From contig WRJU01000252.1 in assembly GCA_009778425.1 (NCBI GenBank), positions 1-36,422 on the forward strand: 36,422 nt of DNA. The letters are read 5' to 3'. The notes under the pieces were generated by a model, which was given only the letters and a program-made list of their open reading frames with translations, was not told the DNA's origin and did not search any database. This document shows positions 1 to 6,241 of this stretch, one piece after another (position 1 is the stretch's first letter; the number at the start of each line of letters is the position of its first letter). Source of the DNA: Pseudomonadota bacterium (GTDB taxonomy: Bacteria; Pseudomonadota; Gammaproteobacteria; Burkholderiales; Rhodocyclaceae). The position numbers and the translations under genes are program-made.

Positions 1-1
1 C

Positions 2-157
2 GAATCCGGCACTGACGCAATCGAAGAGCGGGCGCGCTACGACCTGGGGCTGGTGCGCCCCGGAGAGATTTTCGTGCAGGTTCCGCAGAAACCGGAGGCG
101 CTGAAAAAACCTGAGAAACCCGCTTCAGTTCAGAGCGGGCAGGGTGGGGCGGAGTGA
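2..157 (+). CDS. ftsB: FtsB cell-division protein, C-terminal part (host)
   Basis: The frame is open from the window edge and encodes the last 51 residues of a protein. The stretch GTDAIEERARYDLGLVRPGE matches the C-terminal region of FtsB (DivIC), the small bitopic divisome protein that bridges FtsQ and FtsL. A low-complexity tail rich in Lys, Pro and Gln follows and ends at TGA 155-157. The N-terminus, with the membrane segment and coiled coil, lies outside the window. The gene is chromosomal and lies left of the prophage. It points toward the tRNA-fMet gene that the prophage has split from its terminator. The FtsB style suggests a betaproteobacterium, but this is inference from one short fragment. 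Confidence 0.8.
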   Translation, partial: ESGTDAIEERARYDLGLVRPGEIFVQVPQKPEALKKPEKPASVQSGQGGAE

Positions 158-245
158 GGGTTTGCTCCCGCTTGCAGGGGCAGGGACTGACGGATAGGCA
201 AGTCTAAAACAGTTTTTAAAACAAGGGTTTGGGGATACATTCTAA

Positions 246-525
246 GGATTCCCTGAACAACCCAAGAGTTTTCGACACGAATGTATTTTGAATTGTCCAA
301 GCAGCAAAATAAGGCCAATTTGTGCTCTTTTGCGCGGGGAGCCGGGGGTTTTCCCCTGCTTTTGCCCTCTCATGGGTGCACTTCTCCCGTCAAAGCCAGC
401 AGATGCCCCCGGGCCATCCACAGATTTGAGGGCGCAAACAGCGTTACGATCTGCGCCGCGTTCTTGGCAATGCCCCGGTAGCGCTACCTTGACGTAGCCA
501 AACTGGCGCTTGATGACCCGGAACG
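246..525 (-). mobile_element. Decayed IS5-family insertion sequence end with transposase C-terminus
   Basis: On the minus strand from about 525 the sequence encodes FRVIKRQFGYVKV. After a one-base frameshift it continues as RYRGIAKNAAQIVTLF and then SNLWMARGHLLALTGEVHP, stopping at 370-372. This is the conserved C-terminus of IS5-group DDE transposases. The frame is broken and the N-terminal two thirds, with the first catalytic residues, is missing, so the element is dead. The probable outer end is near 246, where CTAA at 242-245 fits the YTAR target of IS5 and GGATTCCCTGAACAA could be a terminal inverted repeat. It lies in chromosomal DNA outside attL. Confidence 0.65.
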
Positions 526-540
526 CTATATCTGATAGCC

Positions 541-580
541 CAGAACAAAATAAAAAGGGGCTGCATTGCTGCAACCCCTT
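541..580 (-). terminator. Original terminator of the tRNA-fMet gene, now separated from it
   Basis: Read on the minus strand this is a strong hairpin: AAGGGGTTGCA pairs with TGCAGCCCCTT across a GCAA loop and is followed by TTTTTATTTT. The single imperfect pair is a G-U wobble in minus-strand RNA but a C-A mismatch on the plus strand, which favours minus-strand use. It lies directly outside attL, where the tRNA 3' end (TGGTTGCGGGGG at 589-600) is conserved. The natural reading is that it terminated tRNA-fMet before the prophage inserted 35.7 kb between them. Confidence 0.75.
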
Positions 581-589
581 GATTTATTT

Positions 590-600
590 GGTTGCGGGGG
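590..600. other. attL core
   Basis: GGTTGCGGGGG is repeated exactly at 36334-36344. With T589 it preserves the tRNA 3' end including CCA (TGG on this strand). Phage DNA begins just inside. At 605-618 there is a perfect inverted repeat, CTTTGT-AC-ACAAAG, that could be part of a recombinase half-site. The exact crossover bases inside the 11-bp identity cannot be told from this sequence. Confidence 0.75.
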
Positions 601-675
601 CTTGCTTTGTACACAAAGAAAGGTCCATATTTCGGTTCGTTGGCCTGAGATAACAGGCCGCAATCGCCAGTAAAT

Positions 676-698
676 GCGGGGGTTCCCCGCTTTTTTTT
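676..698 (+). terminator. Rho-independent terminator inside the left prophage end
   Basis: GCGGGG pairs with CCCCGC across a three-base loop and is followed by eight T residues. In the integrated state no gene lies upstream on this strand. In the circular phage, the recombinase gene would read across attP, stop at TAA 651-653 and meet this terminator 23 bases later. That fits a terminator belonging to the recombinase gene in the excised form. 699-915 contains no supported gene. Confidence 0.75.
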
Positions 699-885
699 CG
701 CCATGCTGCCGTGATCGCTGGCGTGTGGCCATCCACCATCACCAGATCCATCACCACCGCCGCGAACCCGGCGCGCGCCGTCGATTCCCCGCCGCGCCTG
801 CGAGCTTCGTTTGCGTGAAATGATGCAGACGCATGGCGGACAACGCTTGAGGCTTCCAAGATTTTCAGGTGTACGAAAAAAAATA

Positions 886-1110
886 GTAATATTTGTAACA
901 TGATTTTAAAAATCTCCCTGAAACCCAACAGTGACGCGGCTTTCAGGGTTTTTTTAGGAAGTAACATTTAGGTAATATTTAAGTAATATCGAAGTAATTT
1001 ATTACATATTTGCCTTGTAATATTTCCATATGTCATGTACTAATAAAATCAATGACTTATAAAAATATTACATCGGATGTTACTTCAAATTACTTCATGA
1101 AGTAACATTG
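886..1110. repeat. AT-rich iteron cluster GTAAYATT, possible origin or operator array
   Basis: Copies of GTAAYATT or close variants begin at 886, 895, 961, 972, 983, 993 and 1017. Four of them (961-1003) are in tandem at 11, 11 and 10 bp spacing, one helical turn. Inverted copies lie at 1064-1071, 1076-1083 and 1087-1093, and a forward one at 1102. A perfect 16-bp palindrome, TTACTTCATGAAGTAA, sits at 1090-1105. The block is AT-rich beside GC-rich phage DNA and is gene-free. Regular helical phasing and inverted clusters are typical of replication origins or of a cooperative DNA-binding protein. In the circular phage it lies a few kilobases downstream of the primase-helicase gene, so an origin is the favoured but unproven reading. 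Confidence 0.55.
916..955 (+). terminator. Second rho-independent terminator at the left end
   Basis: CCCTGAAA (916-923) pairs exactly with TTTCAGGG (941-948) and is followed by seven T residues. It separates the left end from the AT-rich repeat region. No open frame of convincing quality lies between the two terminators. Confidence 0.65.
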
Positions 1111-1271
1111 TTTTTGTCAATAAAATCAAATGGTTAAATCACTTTTTTGGCCGCTTGTTACAATGTTGCTATTTTTTTAGCCCCAACCTGTTTTTAGCCC
1201 TCTAGTTCCGCCCTGGTGGATTCTCAAAAACCCTATACCTATGCGGTTTTGTCGAAACGCCATCGGGCGAG

Positions 1272-1341
1272 TTGCCTAAAAATGAGGCAATTCCGGGAAA
1301 ATTCTGAAAAAAATTCATGGTTTGCTTAATAATTAAGCAAA
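1272..1341. promoter_or_regulatory. Two perfect inverted repeats, probable operators
   Basis: TTGCCT (1272-1277) and AGGCAA (1285-1290) form one dyad. TTTGCTTAAT (1321-1330) and ATTAAGCAAA (1332-1341) form a second with a one-base centre. Neither has a T-run, so they look like protein binding sites rather than terminators. The next gene to the right is the HigB toxin at 1439, which has its own palindrome. 1111-1271 shows nothing recognisable. Confidence 0.4.
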
Positions 1342-1403
1342 CACAGCTAAAGCTCACTGTAGTGCAACGGTTGAATGTGTCCCGCGAGGATGAACCCTTC
1401 TCA

Positions 1404-1432
1404 TTGTTTTAATGTCAGAACTGACATAAAAT
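1404..1432 (+). promoter_or_regulatory. HigBA promoter with overlapping palindrome
   Basis: The -35 box TTGTTT (1404-1409) and the -10 box TAAAAT (1427-1432) are 17 bp apart. The perfect dyad ATGTCAG-AA-CTGACAT (1412-1427) fills the spacer, a position suited to autorepression by the antitoxin. Only six bases separate the -10 box from the toxin ATG at 1439 and no Shine-Dalgarno is present, so the mRNA should be leaderless. Confidence 0.65.
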
Positions 1433-1438
1433 ACAAAC

Positions 1439-1804
1439 ATGAAATCTTTGGAAACGCCACTCTTGTGGGTAGGCAGGAGCAAAAAGGATTTGCTCGCGCT
1501 CCCTCTGGCAGTGCGGAAAGTCTTCGGCTACGCCCTGGGACTGGCTCAACGTGGTGGAAAGCACCATGACGCTAAAACGCTCAAAGGTTTTGGGGATGCA
1601 GGGGTGATTGAGGTTGTGGAAAACGACGAGGCGGGAACCTATCGCGCTGTCTACACCGTCAGGTTTGCCGAAGCCGTGTTTGTTCTGCACTGTTTCCAGA
1701 AAAAGAGTAAGCACGGCATCGCAACGCCGAAAGCCGACATGGACATCATCCACACCCGCCTGAAGGTTGCGGAAGCGTGGGCAAAGGAGCTACGCAATGG
1801 CTAA
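1439..1804 (+). CDS. HigB/Gp49-like type II toxin
   Basis: The 121-aa protein resembles the phage-derived Gp49/HigB family (RelE superfamily mRNA interferases). Visible features are the N-terminal SLETPLLWVGRSKKDL, the central HDAKTLKGFGDAGVIEVVEN and the strand-like YRAVYTVRFAEAVFVLHCFQ followed by a KKSKHGIATPK segment. The family cleaves ribosome-bound mRNA and is neutralised by an XRE antitoxin. It overlaps the antitoxin gene by 8 nt, toxin first, as in HigBA loci. The ATG lies seven bases downstream of the -10 box with no ribosome binding site. Family assignment is firm from motif order; activity is inferred. Confidence 0.85.
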   Translation: MKSLETPLLWVGRSKKDLLALPLAVRKVFGYALGLAQRGGKHHDAKTLKGFGDAGVIEVVENDEAGTYRAVYTVRFAEAVFVLHCFQKKSKHGIATPKADMDIIHTRLKVAEAWAKELRNG

Positions 1805-2132
1805 GTACATCATCGACGGCATTGAAATCGAGGAAAGCTCAGGCAATGTTTTTGCCGATCTTGGTATTCCAAATGCCGAGCAACATAAGATCAAGGCCGA
1901 TCTCGTCATCGAGATTACCTGCGCAATCCAGCGGCTAGGCTTGTCGCAGCAAGAAGCCGGAGACCGCATGGGCATCCCCCAAGCGAGAGTGTCCCGGATG
2001 TTGCGGGGCGATTTCTCGAACATCTCCGAGCGCAAGCTGATGGACTGCCTGAACAGGCTCGGATACGACATCGAAATCACCGCGAAACCCGCTGACGGAA
2101 TGGTCGGGCATCTGTCATTCGCGGTCGCCTGA
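1797..2132 (+). CDS. HigA-like XRE antitoxin
   Basis: The 111-aa protein starts at ATG 1797, preceded by AAGGAG at 1785-1790, rather than at the in-frame ATG at 1767. Residues 35-85 form a Cro/CI-type helix-turn-helix (LGLSQQEAGDRMGIPQARVSRMLRGDF). It should bind the toxin and repress the operon through the palindrome at 1412-1427. The gene overlaps the toxin gene and probably ends the transcript before the hairpin at 2220-2250. Confidence 0.85.
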   Translation: MAKYIIDGIEIEESSGNVFADLGIPNAEQHKIKADLVIEITCAIQRLGLSQQEAGDRMGIPQARVSRMLRGDFSNISERKLMDCLNRLGYDIEITAKPADGMVGHLSFAVA

Positions 2133-2192
2133 GTCACGCGACCTTTGCTTACCCCTTGACGCCCACGCCGTTTTCGGCGATGCTCGCGTCCA

Positions 2193-2341
2193 GGTGCTAG
2201 AAACACCTGTGTAAGCGGCATCCGCGCCCGTCAGTCTTCGCGGATTTTTTGCGCCCATCGGTTTCAATGGCCGGGTGCGAGGCGAATACAAGACCCCGCA
2301 AGGGGGAATAGCCCGCATGACTTACACATGTTTCTAGCACC
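2193..2341 (+). ncRNA. C4-like antisense RNA or leader switch
   Basis: GGTGCTAGAAACA (2193-2205) is the exact complement of 2329-2341, and TGTGTAAG (2208-2215) that of 2321-2328. This gives a 21-bp stem with a two-base bulge around about 105 nt. Inside are a CCCC-GCAA-GGGG hairpin and a terminator-like hairpin at 2220-2250. CATGACTTAC (2316-2325) is also perfectly complementary to 2383-2392, which contains the start codon of the next gene. The same bases can therefore pair with either partner. This resembles the C4 RNA of phages P1/P7, which is made from a leader and pairs with the translation start of the downstream gene. The resemblance is by logic and layout; I have not matched a covariance model. 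Confidence 0.45.
2220..2250 (+). terminator. Intrinsic terminator within the C4-like leader
   Basis: ATCCGCG (2220-2226) pairs with CGCGGAT (2239-2245) and is followed by a T-run to 2250. It could end the HigBA transcript. It could also act as an attenuator inside the leader of the gene at 2390, since it sits within the long inverted repeat. Confidence 0.6.
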
Positions 2342-2389
2342 CGGCCACCCATCGCCCCGGTGGGACTCCTATAGAAAAGGATGTAAGTC

Positions 2390-2656
2390 ATGAACTACAA
2401 ACCAAACCCCGCTGATGCCCTCAACGTCCGTCACCTTGATGTCGAACCGCGCCGGATGGACAGGCCGTGTTACGTTATGAGCGAGGATGACCAGAACGAG
2501 CTTAAATCCGCCGTTTTTGCCCTCAGGGCCATCCTGTTCATAGCGTGCGAAAGCAAAGCCACGGTGAATATGGACGATCTTTCCGGATTGCTGAGCGTGC
2601 TGCACAACAGCTTTGAGTACGTGCTGGACAACCTGCAACTTGAGCCGTCCGCGTAG
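2390..2656 (+). CDS. Hypothetical protein under leader-RNA control
   Basis: An 88-aa acidic protein that I do not recognise. The start is ATG 2390 with AAAGG (2376-2380) nine bases upstream. The N-terminal 30 residues are polar (NVRHLDVEPRRMDRPCYVMS). The C-terminal half is helical (ELKSAVFALRAILFIA and LSGLLSVLHNSFEYVLDNLQ), a shape seen in small phage regulatory proteins. The start codon lies in a 10-nt sequence exactly complementary to the upstream leader, so its synthesis is probably switched. In P1 the C4-controlled gene is icd, a host division inhibitor; this protein shows no sequence tie to it that I can see. Confidence 0.6.
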   Translation: MNYKPNPADALNVRHLDVEPRRMDRPCYVMSEDDQNELKSAVFALRAILFIACESKATVNMDDLSGLLSVLHNSFEYVLDNLQLEPSA

Positions 2657-2706
2657 CCTTTTCCTCCCCAGCCAAAAGCGTGGGATGGTTCAATTGGAGC
2701 AAAGCC

Positions 2707-3051
2707 ATGAACTACCTCACATACAAGGGATATACCGCAGTCATGGAATACGATGCAGAAGACCGTCTGCTTGTCGGACGGCTGTCTGGCATCAAAGATC
2801 GTGTAATCTTTCATGGCGAGTCTGTCGCAGAATTTGAGCGCAATTTTCACGAATCCGTTGATGGTTATATCGAAAGCTGCGCCCATTTTGGGAAAGACCC
2901 GGAAAAACCCGTCAGTGGACGCTTGATGCTGCGCGTTCCACCTCACGTTCATTGCGCGGCGCTGGCGGCGGCAAAGGCCAGCGGGCAAAGCCTGAACCAG
3001 TGGGCTGCCGTTGCGCTTCTGAACGCAGCCGGACAAACAACCACCGCTTGA
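2707..3051 (+). CDS. Orphan HicB-like protein with ribbon-helix-helix C-terminus
   Basis: The 114-aa protein starts at ATG 2707 after TGGAG (2695-2699). Residues 1-65 show the HicB partial RNase-H-like fold: YKGYTAVMEYDAEDRLLVGR, then IFHGESVAEFERNFHESVDG. Residues 78-110 (SGRLMLRVPPHVHCAALAAA through LNQWAAVALLNAA) form a ribbon-helix-helix DNA-binding unit. HicB antitoxins normally sit beside a HicA toxin. No HicA frame is present here, so it may act as a stand-alone regulator or as an anti-toxin against HicA brought in by other elements. It is the last gene before the late Ogr site at 3072. Confidence 0.75.
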   Translation: MNYLTYKGYTAVMEYDAEDRLLVGRLSGIKDRVIFHGESVAEFERNFHESVDGYIESCAHFGKDPEKPVSGRLMLRVPPHVHCAALAAAKASGQSLNQWAAVALLNAAGQTTTA

Positions 3052-3071
3052 TTGCTTCGATACACGCCGCA

Positions 3072-3096
3072 TGTTGTTCAGATAGGATTTACAACA
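3072..3096 (+). promoter_or_regulatory. Ogr-type late promoter site for the sheath operon
   Basis: TGTTGT (3072-3077) and ACAACA (3091-3096) are separated by 13 bp. This is the dyad bound by the P2 activator Ogr/Delta, whose known consensus is TGTTGT-N12-ACAACA centred near -55. It predicts transcription starting near 3139, ahead of the sheath gene at 3166. An Ogr homologue is encoded at 30514, and two further sites with the same 13-bp spacing occur at 11536 and 21056. Confidence 0.7.
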
Positions 3097-3165
3097 CCCG
3101 GCGGTTAATTTTTTTAACTCCCCGCGCGACACTTGCTCATCCTCAAGCCACAACCGGAGAGCAAG

Positions 3166-4353
3166 ATGCCCACCGACTTCCACCACGGCGTGCGCGTCAT
3201 CGAAATAAACGAAGGCATCCGCCCGATCCGAACCGTCGCCACTGCCGTAATCGGGCTGGTTGCCACGGCGGACGATGCAGACGCGGAGACCTTCCCGCTC
3301 GATACGCCCGTACTTATTACAAACGTATTCAGCGCCATCGGCAAGGCGGGCACGTCCGGCACGCTTGCCCGTGCGCTGGATGCCATTGCCGACCAGTCAG
3401 CCCCTGTCATCGTTGCCGTTCGCGTTGAGGAAGGCCAGGGCGGAACGCCAGAGGAAGCCGCCGCCAGCCAGACCAGCAACGTCATCGGCACGGTCACGGC
3501 GGAAGGAAAATATACCGGGATGCAGGCCCTGCTTGCGGCAGAGGCCGCGCTCGGCATCAAGCCCCGCATCCTCGGTTGCCCAGGGCTGGACACCGCAGAT
3601 GTCACCGCCGCGCTGGCGGGCATCGCCCAGAAGCTCCGCGCCTTTGCCTACGCGGCTTGCTCCGGCAACAAGATAGAAGATGCCTTCGAGTACCGCGAAA
3701 ACTTCGGCCAGCGGGAGCTGATGCTGATCTACGGCGATTTCAAGAAGTGGGATACAGCCACCAACAAGTCCGACATCAGCATGGCGGTTGCCCATGCCTT
3801 GGGGCTGCGGGCGAAGATCGACGAAGAAATCGGATGGCACAAGACCCTCTCGAACGTTGCGGTCAACGGCGTCACCGGCATCACGAAGGATATTTATTGG
3901 GATTTGCAGGACCCGAACACCGGCGCAGGGCTGCTCAACGCCCACGAGGTCACAGCCCTGATCCGGCGCAATGGCTACCGCTTCTGGGGCAACCGCACCT
4001 GTTCCGACGATCCGCTATTCGCGTTTGAGAACTACACGCGCACCGCGCAGGTCTTGGCCGACACCATTGCCGACGCGCATATGTGGGCGACCGACAAGCC
4101 CCTGACACCGACCTTGGTCAAAGACATCCTCGAAGGGATCAACGCGAAGTTCCGCGAGTTGAAAAGCAGCGGCTACATCATCGATGCCAACTCCTACTAC
4201 GACGCCGAGATCAACACCAACGCCACGCTGAAGGACGGGAAGCTCTACATCGACTACGACTACACCCCCGTCCCGCCGCTTGAAAACCTCATGTTCCGGC
4301 AGCGCATCACCGACCGCTACCTGCTCGACTTCGCCGACCGGATCAACAAGTAA
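3166..4353 (+). CDS. Contractile tail sheath protein (P2 FI-like)
   Basis: The protein has 395 residues, close to the P2 sheath length. It begins MPTDFHHGVRVIEINEGIRP with GGAG at 3156-3159; the in-frame TTG at 3133 is less likely. The N-terminus, the internal LGCPGLDT segment and the C-terminal VPPLENLMFRQRITDRYLLD with FADRINK are characteristic of P2-type sheath proteins, whose C-terminal domain links neighbouring subunits. Many copies assemble around the tail tube and contract to drive it into the host. It is the first gene of the late operon run FI-FII-E-E'-J-I. Confidence 0.95.
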   Translation: MPTDFHHGVRVIEINEGIRPIRTVATAVIGLVATADDADAETFPLDTPVLITNVFSAIGKAGTSGTLARALDAIADQSAPVIVAVRVEEGQGGTPEEAAASQTSNVIGTVTAEGKYTGMQALLAAEAALGIKPRILGCPGLDTADVTAALAGIAQKLRAFAYAACSGNKIEDAFEYRENFGQRELMLIYGDFKKWDTATNKSDISMAVAHALGLRAKIDEEIGWHKTLSNVAVNGVTGITKDIYWDLQDPNTGAGLLNAHEVTALIRRNGYRFWGNRTCSDDPLFAFENYTRTAQVLADTIADAHMWATDKPLTPTLVKDILEGINAKFRELKSSGYIIDANSYYDAEINTNATLKDGKLYIDYDYTPVPPLENLMFRQRITDRYLLDFADRINK

Positions 4354-4364
4354 GGAGCCGAAAA

Positions 4365-4874
4365 ATGGCCTTGCCCCGCAAGCTCAAAAACTTCAACGTC
4401 TTCTACAACGGGGACAACTTCATTGGCCTGTGTTCCGAGGTCGAGCTGCCAAAGCTCACCAGAAAGACAGAGGAATACCGGGGCGCTGGCATGCCCGGCC
4501 CAGTCAGTGCCGACCTCGGCATGGAAAAGATGGAAATGACGCATACCTACGGCGGCTTCATGCGGGAAATCTACCGCGAGTTTGGCGTCAGTTCCGCATC
4601 CGGTGTGCTCATGCGCTTCGCTGGCGCGTACCAGCGCGACGACTCGGGAGATGTGGATGCCGTAGAGGTTGTCGCCAGGGGCAGGCATACCGAAATCGAC
4701 CCCGGAAGCGCGAAGGCGGGCGACGACTCGGAATTCAAAGTGACCTCCGCCCTCAGCTACCTCAAGATCACCGTCAACGGGGTGAGTGAAGTAGAGATCG
4801 ACTTTGAAAACTTCATTGAAACCATCGGCGGCGTCGACCGGCTTGCCGAGCAACGCGCCGCAATTGGCCTGTGA
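4365..4874 (+). CDS. Major tail tube protein (P2 FII-like)
   Basis: The 169-aa protein follows the sheath gene by 11 bp, as FII follows FI in P2, and is nearly the same length as P2 FII. It contains the N-terminal LPRKLKNFNVFYNGDNFIG and the typical LTRKTEEYRGAGMPGPVSAD and KMEMTHTYGGF segments of this family. The protein polymerises into hexameric rings that form the inner tube. The start is ATG 4365 after AAGGAG. Confidence 0.95.
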   Translation: MALPRKLKNFNVFYNGDNFIGLCSEVELPKLTRKTEEYRGAGMPGPVSADLGMEKMEMTHTYGGFMREIYREFGVSSASGVLMRFAGAYQRDDSGDVDAVEVVARGRHTEIDPGSAKAGDDSEFKVTSALSYLKITVNGVSEVEIDFENFIETIGGVDRLAEQRAAIGL

Positions 4875-4881
4875 GGAAAAC

Positions 4882-5181
4882 ATGGAAGAAATTACCCTCG
4901 AATACCCTATCAGCCGTGGCGACACGCAAATTGAGAAGATCACCCTCTCCAAGCCATCCGGTACGGGCTGGCTGCGTGGGATCAAACTGCTCGACCTTAT
5001 CCAGGCCGACACGGACGCCCTCACTGCCGTGTTGCCGCGCCTCACTGCGCCAGCACTTACAGAAGCCGAGATACGGGTCAAGCTCGACCCGTATGACCTG
5101 ATGCAAGCCGCAAATGTGGTGGCCGGTTTTTTTACGAAGAAATCCGAACAGGCCGGGAGCGTGGAATCCCCGCCTGCGTAG
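4882..5181 (+). CDS. Tail assembly chaperone (P2 E-like)
   Basis: The 99-aa protein starts at ATG 4882 with GAGGAAAA upstream and resembles P2 gpE: ITLEYPISRGDTQIEKITLS, then LRGIKLLDLIQADTDALTAV, then LDPYDLMQAANVVAGFF. Such proteins coat the tape measure during tail assembly and are discarded. Near its 3' end are seven T residues (5127-5133), where a -1 ribosomal slip gives the longer E-E' protein. The E frame itself stops at 5179-5181. Confidence 0.85.
   Translation: MEEITLEYPISRGDTQIEKITLSKPSGTGWLRGIKLLDLIQADTDALTAVLPRLTAPALTEAEIRVKLDPYDLMQAANVVAGFFTKKSEQAGSVESPPA
5127..5133 (+). other. Programmed -1 frameshift slippery site T TTT TTT
   Basis: Seven consecutive T residues lie in the E frame as T TTT TTT, ideal for tandem slippage of two Phe tRNAs. 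A -1 shift here opens a frame running to 5306. P2 E/E' and the lambda G/GT pair use the same arrangement. The match of position, frame and downstream product makes this a confident call from sequence alone. Confidence 0.8.
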
Positions 5182-5306
5182 AAGACCTTTGGGCAGACAT
5201 CGCCATCACGTTTCACTGGCCGCTTCCAGAACTTGAAAGGCTTGGATTGCGCGAGCTGCTTGAATGGCACGAACGCGCCCGCGTCAGATCGGAGATTGAG
5301 AAGTAA
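5133..5306 (+). CDS. E' extension of the tail assembly chaperone, made by -1 frameshift
   Basis: After slipping at 5127-5133 the ribosome reads 57 further codons. The extension contains DLWADIAITFHWPLPELERL followed by GLRELLEWHERAR, the typical GpE' signature of P2-like phages. The fused E-E' product would be 141 aa, close to the P2 E+E' protein. Its stop codon TAA (5304-5306) overlaps the ATG of gene J. There is no independent start codon with a ribosome site at the head of this region, which again supports frameshifting. In P2 the tape measure gene T follows directly; here J and I intervene. Confidence 0.8.
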   Translation, partial: YEEIRTGRERGIPACVEDLWADIAITFHWPLPELERLGLRELLEWHERARVRSEIEK

Positions 5307-6241
5307 TGGCCATTGAAGACCCCGTCCGTGCCCCCGGCATTGACCTCTCGCTGCTGCCGCCGCCCGATGTTATCGAGGCGCTCGACTTTGAGGCCATCTT
5401 TGCCAGCCGAAAAGCCCGCCTGATCGAACTCACCCCTGCTGTGCAGCGGGCAGACGTTGCCGCCACGCTTGCCCTGGAGACGGAGCCGGTCACGATCCTG
5501 CTGCAAGAAATGGCCTACCGGGAACTGCTGCTCAGGAGCCGCATCAACCAGGCGGCGCGGCAATGCTTTCTGGCCTCGGCCACTGGCACGAACCTTGACC
5601 ACCTTGCTGCCCTCTATGGCGTCAAGCGCCTCGTCACTGACCCTGGCAATCCAGACGCCATCCCGCCCATCGCGCCAACTTACGAGGACGCTGCCCATCT
5701 TCGCGCCCGCACACAGCTTGCCGTCGAAGGCATGAGCACGGCAGGCCCGGCAGAGAGCTACCGCTACCATGCCCTGAGCGCACATGGCGACGTGGAGGAT
5801 GCCAACGTGACCAGCCCCGCACCGGCGCAGGTGCTTGTGAGCATCCTCGGCAGGACAGGCGACGGGGTTCCAGAGCAGGCTGTGCTCGATGCCGTCAATG
5901 AACGCCTCAGCGCCCGGGACATCCGCCCCCTGACAGATCAAGTCACCGTCCAGCCGGTTGAAATCGTCCCCTATGCCGTCGACGCCACGCTCACCCTGTA
6001 CCCCGGCCCATCGCCGGAGCCGGTCATTGACGCGGCGCGTGTTGCGCTGGCCGCTACCCTGTCCGACCTTCGGCGGATCGGCTACGACATCCCGCGTTCC
6101 GCCATCTTTGCCGCGCTCCACCAGCCCGGAGTCCAGAGCGTTGAAATCCGCGCCCCTGCCGACGATCTGGACATTGGTGAAACGCAGTGCGGGCGGTGCG
6201 TCGGCGTCAACATCGAACTGGCGGGCGTCCACCGTGTCTGA
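5306..6241 (+). CDS. Baseplate wedge protein (P2 J-like)
   Basis: The 311-aa protein is close to P2 gpJ in length. It begins MAIEDPVRAPGIDLSLLPPP and shows the typical FEAIFASRKARLIEL, then ETEPVTILLQEMAYRELLLR and INQAARQCFLASATGTNLDH order. gpJ joins gpW and gpI to build the baseplate periphery. The start codon overlaps the E' stop by one base and the end overlaps gene I by eight bases, so the genes are translationally coupled. In P2, J follows V and W; here it follows E'. Confidence 0.95.
   Translation: MAIEDPVRAPGIDLSLLPPPDVIEALDFEAIFASRKARLIELTPAVQRADVAATLALETEPVTILLQEMAYRELLLRSRINQAARQCFLASATGTNLDHLAALYGVKRLVTDPGNPDAIPPIAPTYEDAAHLRARTQLAVEGMSTAGPAESYRYHALSAHGDVEDANVTSPAPAQVLVSILGRTGDGVPEQAVLDAVNERLSARDIRPLTDQVTVQPVEIVPYAVDATLTLYPGPSPEPVIDAARVALAATLSDLRRIGYDIPRSAIFAALHQPGVQSVEIRAPADDLDIGETQCGRCVGVNIELAGVHRV

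Noticed and set aside
584..967. Minus-strand open frame of 127 codons across the attL region
   Set aside because: It begins inside a terminator region, crosses both terminators and attL, has no ribosome site and has no recognisable motif. Its opening is explained by base composition.
2197..2391. Minus-strand 64-codon frame with GYSPLRGLVFASHPAIETDG
   Set aside because: It lies entirely within the long inverted repeat and RNA-like element, so the pattern is better explained by conserved RNA structure than by a protein.
2470..3186. Minus-strand 238-codon frame
   Set aside because: It runs antisense to two genes with good starts and clear features (2390 and the HicB at 2707) and shows no family motif.
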